From Ramlibacter humi (GTDB taxonomy: Bacteria; Pseudomonadota; Gammaproteobacteria; Burkholderiales; Burkholderiaceae_C): a stretch of DNA of 64,000 nucleotides. Location: contig NZ_SMLK01000001.1 of the NCBI RefSeq assembly GCF_004681975.1, forward strand, positions 744,001 through 808,000, read 5' to 3'. The position numbers and the translations under genes were made by a program. The notes beneath the pieces were generated by a model that was not told the DNA's origin, made no database searches, and saw only the letters and a program-made list of their open reading frames with translations. Shown here piece by piece: positions 57,875 through 64,000 of this stretch (the first letter of the stretch is position 1; each line of letters starts with the position of its first letter).

Positions 57875-58804
57875 ATGTACATCGCGCTGATCCTGCTGGT
57901 GGTGGCGATCGTGTTCGTCATCCGCACGCTGAAGGTGGTGCCGCAGCAGCACGCCTGGGTAGTGGAGCGGCTGGGCAAGTACGACGCCACGCTGACCCCG
58001 GGCCTGAACTTCATCGTGCCCTTCATCGACAAGGTGGCCTACCGGCACAGCCTGAAGGAGATTCCGCTGGACGTGCCCAGCCAGGTCTGCATCACCCGCG
58101 ACAACACCCAGCTGCAGGTGGACGGCATCCTGTACTTCCAGGTCACCGACCCGATGCGCGCCAGCTACGGCAGCTCCAACTACATCGTGGCCGTCACCCA
58201 GCTGGCCCAGACCTCGCTGCGCAGCGTCATCGGCAAGCTGGAGCTGGACAAGACCTTCGAGGAGCGCGACATGATCAACGCCGCCGTGGTCCAGGCCATC
58301 GACGAGGCGGCGCTGAACTGGGGCGTGAAGGTGCTGCGCTACGAGATCAAGGACCTGACGCCGCCAGCCGAGATCCTGCGCGCGATGCAGGCCCAGATCA
58401 CCGCGGAGCGGGAAAAGCGGGCCCTGATCGCCGCCTCCGAAGGCCGCCGGCAGGAGCAGATCAACATCGCCACGGGTGAACGCGAGGCCTTCATCGCCCG
58501 CTCCGAAGGCGAGAAGCAGGCCGAGATCAATCAGGCGCAGGGCCAGGCGGCCGCCATCCTGGCGGTGGCCGAAGCCAAGGCCGAGGCCATTCGCAAGGTG
58601 GCCGCGGCGATCCAGCAGCCCGGTGGCGAACAGGCGGTGCAGTTGGAGGTCGCCGAGAAGGCGGTGGACGCGTTCCGCAACGTGGCCAACGAGGCGCAGA
58701 CCACGCTGATCGTGCCGGGCAACATGAGCGAGATCTCGGGACTGATCGCGGCGTCGATGCGGATGATCCAGGCAGGAAGGCCCTCGGACCATCTGTCCAA
58801 GTGA
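57875..58804 (+). CDS. SPFH/band-7 protein, paraslipin (QmcA-like)
   Basis: This 309-residue protein has an N-terminal membrane anchor (YIALILLVVAIVFVIRTLKV), then the band-7 domain (VVPQQHAWVVERLGKYDATL; VDGILYFQVTDPMRASYG) and a long Ala/Glu-rich coiled coil (about 185-270) for oligomerisation. GAGGAGGAG precedes the ATG. E. coli QmcA associates with FtsH-type quality control. The stop is followed immediately by the operator-like palindromes at 58805. Confidence 0.92.
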   Translation: MYIALILLVVAIVFVIRTLKVVPQQHAWVVERLGKYDATLTPGLNFIVPFIDKVAYRHSLKEIPLDVPSQVCITRDNTQLQVDGILYFQVTDPMRASYGSSNYIVAVTQLAQTSLRSVIGKLELDKTFEERDMINAAVVQAIDEAALNWGVKVLRYEIKDLTPPAEILRAMQAQITAEREKRALIAASEGRRQEQINIATGEREAFIARSEGEKQAEINQAQGQAAAILAVAEAKAEAIRKVAAAIQQPGGEQAVQLEVAEKAVDAFRNVANEAQTTLIVPGNMSEISGLIAASMRMIQAGRPSDHLSK

Positions 58805-58859
58805 CTGTCTAGACAGCTGTCCAGCTATCTGTCTAATCGACCTCCCATGAATTAGACAG
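58805..58859. promoter_or_regulatory. Array of TGTCTA/TAGACA palindromic sites
   Basis: CTGTCTAGACAG (58805-58816) is a perfect 12-bp palindrome. CTGTCTAAT (58829-58837) and ATTAGACAG (58851-58859) are perfect inverted arms 13 nt apart. A CTGTCC half-site lies between them (58817-58822), and a further TGTCTA at 58906-58911. The density of the same half-site in non-coding DNA ahead of a HTH gene suggests protein-binding sites. Confidence 0.6.
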
Positions 58860-58897
58860 AGATTGGGTAGGTATGTATCCGTCCTGCAACATTTGTC

Positions 58898-58926
58898 TTG
58901 CTGAGTGTCTAGGAATCATCGATACT
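58898..58926 (+). promoter_or_regulatory. Possible promoter of the MerR-HTH gene
   Basis: TTGCTG (58898-58903) and GATACT (58921-58926) with 17-nt spacing. The -10 overlaps the left end of the CTGTCCAA palindrome, so a bound regulator would block it. Confidence 0.4.
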
Positions 58927-58946
58927 GTCCAAACACTCTTGGACAG
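58925..58946. promoter_or_regulatory. Perfect interrupted palindrome, likely operator
   Basis: CTGTCCAA (58925-58932) and TTGGACAG (58939-58946) are perfect arms with a 6-nt centre, ending 8 nt before the GTG of the HTH gene. It shares the CTGTCYA half-site with the array at 58805-58859. Confidence 0.65.
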
Positions 58947-58954
58947 AGATCGAC

Positions 58955-60028
58955 GTGCTCACCAGCAAAGACGTTCTGGACCGGACGGGGATTTCCCGGG
59001 CGACCCTGAACAACTACATCCAGGCCGGGCTGCTGCCCCGGCCGGAGGTGCTGCCGCCGAACCCTGAGGACGGTGCCGCTCCGCGCATCGGCTACTTCCC
59101 CGACGACACCGTCGAACGCATCGAAACCATCCAGCGGCTCAAGCGCGAGGGCTGGAGCATCGCCCGCATCGCGGCGCAGTTCGAAAGCGGTGGCTCGATC
59201 CCGCCGGCGGCCCCGGGCGTGCGCCCTGCCCCGGCTCCCGCGCCTGGATCCGCCACCTCGCCCGTCCCACCGGCGGTCGTGGTCCGGCCCGAAGGGCTCC
59301 CAACCGCCCCCGCCCGCCGCTTCCCGGCCCCGCGCCTGACACCCGTCGCCGTGCTCGTCAGCACGCTGCAGGACGCCGGCGAGTTGTGGCTGCAACTGCC
59401 CGCCGGCGAATACTTCGAACTGGTCAACGAGATCTGGCTGTCGCTGGACCGCATCTTCACGAACCATGGCGGCCGCCACGGCCGGCATCCGGGCGAAGGC
59501 ATGGTCTGCCACTTCCTGCCCCAGCCGCCCGGCAACTACCTGTGGAACGCACTGGCCGCCGCGCAGTCGGCCCGCGAAGCCATGCGCCAGATCAACAGCC
59601 GCTGGCAGGCTCGCAAGGGCTGGGACTTCGAGCTGTGCATGAACACCGGCGTGGACGAAGGCCAGGACTGGCTGGGCGTGCTGCGGCTGGTGGAGCCGCC
59701 CGAGCTGACGGTGGTGGGCGGTGCGGCCGACCATGCCGGCCAACTGTCGCGCGCCGCTCGCGAAGGCGGCATCTGGGTGACGCGCAACCTGGTGGGCAAG
59801 CTCTCCGCCGAGGAGCGCGCCCGCCTCTCCTACGGGGTGCCGCGCGCCGGCAAGCCTTCCGCCCGCCCCGTGCTGTCCAGCTTTTCGCGCCTGGCCGACC
59901 TGGCCGGGCTGCAGCCCCACTCGCCCCTGGTCCCGCCCGCCGCGGCGGACCTGCCCGTCACCGAACTGCTGGACCTCAACGGTGGCCCGGCATCGACCGA
60001 TCCCATGTCCGGCCCGCCGCCGGCCTGA
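58955..60028 (+). CDS. MerR-type HTH protein fused to a degenerate class III cyclase-like domain
   Basis: This is a 357-residue protein. Residues 1-75 form a MerR-like winged helix (VLDRTGISRATLNNYIQAGL, then YFPDDTVERIETIQRLKREG). Residues about 82-130 are a Pro/Ala-rich linker. Residues about 130-290 follow the class III nucleotidyl-cyclase pattern: VAVLVSTLQDAGELWLQLPA, EIWLSLDRIFTNHGGRHGRH, GEGMVCHFLP, NYLWNALAAAQSAREAMRQI, TVVGGAADHAGQLSRAAREG and GIWVTRNLV. The first metal Asp is missing, GDG is GEG, and the Asn/Arg of NLAARL are replaced, so catalysis is unlikely. A ligand-sensing transcription factor is the best inference. A small protein of unknown family follows after 18 nt. Confidence 0.75.
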   Translation: MLTSKDVLDRTGISRATLNNYIQAGLLPRPEVLPPNPEDGAAPRIGYFPDDTVERIETIQRLKREGWSIARIAAQFESGGSIPPAAPGVRPAPAPAPGSATSPVPPAVVVRPEGLPTAPARRFPAPRLTPVAVLVSTLQDAGELWLQLPAGEYFELVNEIWLSLDRIFTNHGGRHGRHPGEGMVCHFLPQPPGNYLWNALAAAQSAREAMRQINSRWQARKGWDFELCMNTGVDEGQDWLGVLRLVEPPELTVVGGAADHAGQLSRAAREGGIWVTRNLVGKLSAEERARLSYGVPRAGKPSARPVLSSFSRLADLAGLQPHSPLVPPAAADLPVTELLDLNGGPASTDPMSGPPPA

Positions 60029-60046
60029 GCACAGAGAGGAACGACC

Positions 60047-60409
60047 ATGCGTTGGTTCAAGCCGAATCTGCGAAACAGCCTCCACGCGATCTTTAGCGCG
60101 GGCCTCGGCCAGGCACGGCCGGAAGAAGCCGAATCCGCCTTCACCATCGAGGACATCCGCCAGCGGATGCTGCAGCTGGTGCCGCCGGACACCGATGGCG
60201 ACGAGCGCACGGCGGTGGTCGCCCGGCGCCTCCGCTACGCCGACCAGGTGGAGTCCCTGTGGTTCATGCGCGGCGAGCTGATGGCGGTGCTGGCGCGCAC
60301 GCGGGGCGAGGCGGCGGCGCTGGAAGCGATCTCGGGCGTGAGCGACATGTTCGACAACCTGCTGCCCGAAGGGCTGCGCTCGCGTCCGAGCCCGCTGGGG
60401 AAGAGCTGA
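60047..60409 (+). CDS. Small protein of unknown family, paralogue of the one at 25246
   Basis: This 120-residue soluble protein has no signal or membrane segment and is preceded by AGAGAGGA. It shares its start (MRW-K-LRNSL), middle (IEDIR, ML-L) and C-terminal block (RRLRYADQVESLWFMRGELM and VSDMFDNLLPEGL) with the 110-residue protein at 25246. It is 18 nt behind the HTH/cyclase-like gene and ends at a terminator, so the two genes form one unit. The family is not one I can name; it could be an effector or partner of the regulator. Confidence 0.8.
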   Translation: MRWFKPNLRNSLHAIFSAGLGQARPEEAESAFTIEDIRQRMLQLVPPDTDGDERTAVVARRLRYADQVESLWFMRGELMAVLARTRGEAAALEAISGVSDMFDNLLPEGLRSRPSPLGKS

Positions 60410-60432
60410 GCCATTCTTCCCGGCCGGAAAGC

Positions 60433-60458
60433 AAAAGGCCCGCTGACGCGGGCCTTTT
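60433..60458. terminator. Strong bidirectional intrinsic terminator
   Basis: AAAAGGCCCGC (60433-60443) pairs with GCGGGCCTTTT (60448-60458) around TGAC. It serves the small-protein gene on the plus strand and tRNA-Ser on the minus strand. Confidence 0.85.
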
Positions 60459-60465
60459 CTTGTCC

Positions 60466-60556
<91 letters not shown>

Positions 60557-60602
60557 GGGAAGCCCGCGATTGTAGCAGTGCAGCGCGGCCCGACTGGCCG
60601 AG

Positions 60603-62684
60603 TCAGGCCGCCCTCACCCTCCTCGCCTCCACCGGATCCGAGATCATCGTCAGCAGCAGGTTCACGTCCGCCGGCTTGACCATGTGGAAGTCGAAGCCGG
60701 CTTGCGCCGAACGCGAGCGGCTTTCCGCTTCGCCGTAGCCCGTCAACGCGATCAACAGCGCGTCGCGCGAAGCCGGCTGGTTGCGCAGCTGGTGCGCCAC
60801 CTCGAAGCCGTTCATCCCCGGCAGGCCGATGTCCAGCAGCACCACGTCGGGGCGGAACTCCTGCGCGATCTGCAGCGCGGCCTGGCCCTCGTTGGCCACC
60901 TTGACCTCGAAGCCTTCCATCTCCAGCAGCGTCATCAGCGTTTCCGCCGAAGCCATCAGGTCGTCGACCACCAGGATGCGCGAAGCCTGCGCCGTGGCCG
61001 CGGGCCGCCGCGCTTCCAGCGGCGCCGGCGAGGAAGCGTGCTCCTCCGGCGCGATGCGCCCGGGCAGCCTCACGGTCACCTCGGTGCCATGGCCGGCCCC
61101 GTCGCTGTGCGCCTGCACCGTGCCGCCGTGCAGCGAGACCAGGTGCTTGACCAGCGTCAGCCCGATGCCCAGGCCGCCCTGCGAGCGGTCCAGCGACTGG
61201 TCGGCCTGCGCGAACAGGTCGAAGATGTGCGGCAGGAACTCGGGCGCGATGCCGCTGCCCTGGTCCTTCACCGCGATCTGCACTTCGCCTTCGTCGTAGC
61301 TGGCGCGCAGCGCCACGCAGGTCTCCGGCGGCGAGAACTTGGACGCGTTGTTCACCAGGTTGGACAGCACCTGCGCCAGCCGCACGGGATCGCCGTCGAT
61401 CTCCACCGGCACCTCGGGCAACAGCACCTGCAGGCTCTGGTTGCGCGCTTCCAGCTTGGGCAGCGTGGCTTCGGCGGTGCGCTCGATCAGCGAAGCCAGG
61501 CTCAGGCGTTCGGGCTTGACCACCACCTTGCCCTGCACGATGCGCGACACGTCCAGCAGGTCGTCGATCAGGCGGGCCATGTGGTCGGCCTGACGGCTGA
61601 TGACGTCGCGGGCCCAGTTCATCGTGGGCGCGGCCACCTCCGAGCCCTGCATGATGTGCACCGCGTTGCGGATGGGCGCCAGCGGGTTGCGCAGCTCGTG
61701 CGCCAGCATGGCCAGGAATTCGTTCTTGCGGCGGTCGGCTTCCTGCACCGCGGAATACAGGCGCGCGTTCTCCAGCGCGATGGACGCGCGGCTGGCCACC
61801 TCGCGGGCCAGCGCCACGCGCGCGCCGTCGAATTGCCGCGATGGTCCCGAGATCGCCAACGCGCCGCGGCTGCGGTCGCCCACCAGCAGCGGGCAGATGG
61901 CGACCGCCAGGCCTTCGTCGTCGGTCCACAACCGGAAGCGCTTCTCGCGCAGCACGGCCGCCACCGCTTCGCGCGCTTCCGCCGGCAGCGCGGCCAGGCC
62001 CTGCTCGCCATGCTCGATGGAGCGCGCGACGGACGTGCCGTCCGCGTCCGCGAAAGCCAGGACGGCGCTGTCGCCCAGCATGGGCACTGTCAGGTCCAGC
62101 AGCGCCCGCGCCACCTGGTCGGTTTCCAGCGACAGGGAGAGCTGCTGGCTCACTTCGGCCAGGTAGTCGGCGCGGCTGATGGCGTCCTCGGCCGCCGCCC
62201 GCGCGGCTTCCGAGCGGGCCAGCGCCTCGCGCTCCGCCGCGCGCAGCTGCAGCTGCCGGTTCATCCGGTACAGCTCGACGAACACCCGCACCTTGGACCG
62301 CAGCACCTCGGGCACCACGGGCGACGGGATGTAGTCGACCGCGCCCAGCGCGTAGCCGCGCTTGGCCTGCAGCTCGTCCACGTACGCCGTGATGAAGACG
62401 ATGGGCGTCTGCGCCGACTTCTTGTAGTGGCGGATCAGGCTGGCCGTCTCCAGCCCGTCGATGTCGGGCATGTTGACGTCCAGCAGGATGACCGCGAACT
62501 CCATCTCCAGGATGTAGCGCAGGGCTTCCTTGCCGGAACGCGCGCTGACGATGTTCTCGTCCAGCTCGTCCAGGATGGTGCGGAAGACGACGTGCTTCTC
62601 CTGGAGGTCGTCGACCACCAGGATGTTGACCTTCTCGCGCTCGGGCAGCGCGGCGGCCGCGTCGGGGTTGGTTCGCGAAGTCAC
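60603..62684 (-). CDS. Hybrid sensor histidine kinase (REC-GAF-HisKA-HATPase-REC)
   Basis: This 693-residue cytosolic signalling protein begins with a receiver domain (VNILVVDDLQEKHVVF; phospho-Asp in VILLDVNMPDIDGL). A helical linker and a GAF domain follow, then the kinase core with the His in FLAMLAHELRNPLAPI, N-box LSNLVNNASKFS and G-boxes DQGSGIAPEF and GLGIGLTLVKHLV, and a C-terminal receiver (ILVVDDLMASAETLMTLLE; LLDIGLPGMNGFEVA). No membrane segment is seen. The GTG start overlaps the stop of the upstream receiver gene by four bases, so the two proteins form one phosphorelay unit. The signal is unknown. Confidence 0.92.
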   Translation of the reverse strand: MTSRTNPDAAAALPEREKVNILVVDDLQEKHVVFRTILDELDENIVSARSGKEALRYILEMEFAVILLDVNMPDIDGLETASLIRHYKKSAQTPIVFITAYVDELQAKRGYALGAVDYIPSPVVPEVLRSKVRVFVELYRMNRQLQLRAAEREALARSEAARAAAEDAISRADYLAEVSQQLSLSLETDQVARALLDLTVPMLGDSAVLAFADADGTSVARSIEHGEQGLAALPAEAREAVAAVLREKRFRLWTDDEGLAVAICPLLVGDRSRGALAISGPSRQFDGARVALAREVASRASIALENARLYSAVQEADRRKNEFLAMLAHELRNPLAPIRNAVHIMQGSEVAAPTMNWARDVISRQADHMARLIDDLLDVSRIVQGKVVVKPERLSLASLIERTAEATLPKLEARNQSLQVLLPEVPVEIDGDPVRLAQVLSNLVNNASKFSPPETCVALRASYDEGEVQIAVKDQGSGIAPEFLPHIFDLFAQADQSLDRSQGGLGIGLTLVKHLVSLHGGTVQAHSDGAGHGTEVTVRLPGRIAPEEHASSPAPLEARRPAATAQASRILVVDDLMASAETLMTLLEMEGFEVKVANEGQAALQIAQEFRPDVVLLDIGLPGMNGFEVAHQLRNQPASRDALLIALTGYGEAESRSRSAQAGFDFHMVKPADVNLLLTMISDPVEARRVRAA

Positions 62685-64000
62685 TGGTGCAGCCAGGCCC
62701 TCAGGACGGTGAGCAGGTCGTGCGTGTTGACCGGCTTGGACAGGTAGTCCCAGGCCCCGGCCTCGATGCACTTCTCGCGGTCGCCCTTCATCGCCTTGGC
62801 GGTGACGGCGATCATCGGCAGGTTCTTGCCTTGCGGCAGCTTGCGGATTTCCTTCATGGTGGCCATGCCGTCCATCTCCGGCATCATGATGTCCATCAGC
62901 ACGATCTCGATCTGCGGGTCGTTCGCCACGCGGCTGATCGCCTCGCGGCCGTTGTCGGCCCAGACGATGTCCATGGCGTGCTCTTCCAGCACCGTGGCCA
63001 GCGCGAAGATGTTGCGCATGTCGTCGTCGACGATCAGCACGCGCTTGCCGGCCAGCGGCTTGGACTCGGCGATCACGCCTTCCAGCACGCCTCGGCGCGC
63101 CTCAGGCAACCGATTCACGCTCTGGTGCAGCGCCAGCAGCGCCGCGTCGTACAGGCGCGCCACGCTGTGCGCCTCGGTCACCGTGACGCGGTCGTCCGAG
63201 TGCCAGGCGAAGCGGCCCGCTTCGGCGCCCGCGGCGTTGCGGTACAGGATCAGCGGCAACGGCCCCAAGCCGGAATGGTTGCCCAGCGCCTGGCGCACGT
63301 GGCCCGTGTCCAGCTTGCCCAGCGCGTCTTCCAGCACCACGGCGTCGAAGCCGTGCCCGTCCAGCGCGGCCAGGAAGCTTTCGGCGTCCTGCACCACCGT
63401 GACGGCGACGTCGCCCGTCTCCAGGTAGCCGCGCAGTTCCTCGCGCGCGGCCGCGTCCTTCATCGCGATCAGCACCTGCCGCTGGCGGCGCATGCAGTAC
63501 GAGCGCAGCTTGTCCAGCATCGCGTCCAGCACTTCCTGCGACTGGATCGGCTTCTCGACGAAGGCCAGCGCCCCGCCCTTGTACGCGCGCTCGCGCGAAT
63601 CGTCAGTGGAGATCACGCACACCGGCACGTGGCGCGCGACGAAGTCTTGCTTCAGGCGATCCAGCACGCGCCAGCCGTCCATGTCGGGCAGGTACATGTC
63701 CAGCGTGATGGCGGACAGCTGGTACTGGTTGGCGAAGGTCAGCGCGCCGGCGCCCATCGACGTGACCAGGCCCTTGAAGCCCTTGGCGCGCGCGGCGTCC
63801 AGCAGGAATCTCGCGAAGCCCAGGTCGTTCTCGACGATGAGCAGCACCAGGTCGCCTTCCTGGATGTTGTGGCGGTCGTCGTTGGCTTCGTTGAGCACCA
63901 GCGCCGACATGTCCGTCGCATCTTCGGCCGCGGCGGGCTCGGGCCGCGGGAGCGGCTGCGGCGGCAGGCGGCGTGCCACGGGCTCGGGCGAGCGCGCCTC
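62681..64000 (-). CDS. Multi-receiver signalling protein, C-terminal part (5' end outside window)
   Basis: The frame is open to the window edge, giving 439 residues of a longer protein, probably a hybrid kinase. Three receiver domains follow each other. The first has DLVLLIVENDLGFARFLLD and TLDMYLPDMDGW; the second (VLIAMKDAAAREELRGYLE; DAVVLEDALGKLD) lacks the acidic pair and has Glu at the phospho-acceptor site; the third is regular (RVLIVDDDMRNIFALATVLE; LMDIMMPEMDGMATMK). The middle one is thus a pseudo-receiver. It is translationally coupled to the hybrid kinase downstream. Confidence 0.88.
   Translation of the reverse strand, partial: EARSPEPVARRLPPQPLPRPEPAAAEDATDMSALVLNEANDDRHNIQEGDLVLLIVENDLGFARFLLDAARAKGFKGLVTSMGAGALTFANQYQLSAITLDMYLPDMDGWRVLDRLKQDFVARHVPVCVISTDDSRERAYKGGALAFVEKPIQSQEVLDAMLDKLRSYCMRRQRQVLIAMKDAAAREELRGYLETGDVAVTVVQDAESFLAALDGHGFDAVVLEDALGKLDTGHVRQALGNHSGLGPLPLILYRNAAGAEAGRFAWHSDDRVTVTEAHSVARLYDAALLALHQSVNRLPEARRGVLEGVIAESKPLAGKRVLIVDDDMRNIFALATVLEEHAMDIVWADNGREAISRVANDPQIEIVLMDIMMPEMDGMATMKEIRKLPQGKNLPMIAVTAKAMKGDREKCIEAGAWDYLSKPVNTHDLLTVLRAWLHQ

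Overview
The window is a GC-rich (roughly two thirds G+C), densely coded bacterial chromosome segment. Gene content and order point to a betaproteobacterium of the order Burkholderiales, most likely Comamonadaceae of the Ramlibacter/Variovorax type. The supporting evidence is the ygfZ/mltG/tmk/holB/pilZ/tatD cluster, the ratA-rnfH pair divergent from smpB, the rimP-nusA-infB-rbfA-truB-typA operon, a yejABEF-type peptide transporter, and the fused TadA-dehalogenase and FadM-GNAT proteins. The genus is inferred from protein flavour; no rRNA is present to confirm it. No prophage, insertion sequence, CRISPR array or rRNA was seen. One tRNA (Ser-GGA) is present.

Layout. 1-9.7 kb: acyl-CoA/lipid and redox metabolism (two acyl-CoA dehydrogenases, two short-chain dehydrogenases, a hotdog thioesterase, a medium-chain oxidoreductase, a fatty-acid desaturase, a GST-like protein), a predicted lipoprotein and an O6-alkylguanine repair protein. 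9.7-19.3 kb: a REP-type inverted repeat, a LapA-like membrane protein, Tex, a patatin, an iron alcohol dehydrogenase, an HSL-type esterase, a FadM-GNAT fusion and an O-antigen-ligase-like membrane protein with TPRs. 19.3-24.7 kb: the cell-envelope/replication housekeeping cluster, ending in an ankyrin protein. 24.7-25.25 kb: a 0.5 kb gene-poor stretch, followed by a small protein of unknown family. 25.6-32.5 kb, minus strand: LD-carboxypeptidase, the TadA fusion, a PaiB-like protein, guaA, a VapBC-type toxin-antitoxin pair and guaB. 32.6-36.4 kb: DUF4124 protein, rnfH/ratA, smpB, a small lipoprotein, and an ECF sigma/anti-sigma pair. 36.4-47.2 kb, minus strand: HIBCH-like hydrolase, DMT exporter, the translation operon typA-truB-rbfA-infB-nusA-rimP, and arfB. 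47.2-52.9 kb: the Yej-type ABC transporter. 52.9-58.8 kb: fabI, an MFS transporter, an Orn/Lys/Arg decarboxylase, NfeD and a paraslipin. 58.8-60.4 kb: an operator-rich intergenic region, a MerR-HTH protein fused to a degenerate class III cyclase-like domain, and a second copy of the small protein seen at 25.2 kb. 60.5-64 kb: tRNA-Ser and two overlapping hybrid two-component signalling genes, the last running off the window.

Most distinctive points. (1) The 58.8-60.4 kb locus combines repeated CTGTCTA/TAGACAG sites, a helix-turn-helix protein whose cyclase-type domain lacks the catalytic residues, and a small unknown protein with a clear paralogue 35 kb away; I regard it as the best candidate for an undescribed regulatory system. 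(2) A near-consensus promoter in front of rimP is followed within about 20 nt by an intrinsic terminator, which suggests attenuation of the nusA/infB operon. (3) The N-terminus of the YejE-like permease is built from dispersed-repeat sequence and an 18-bp tandem repeat. (4) A toxin-antitoxin pair sits between guaB and guaA. (5) Two unusual enzyme fusions are present.
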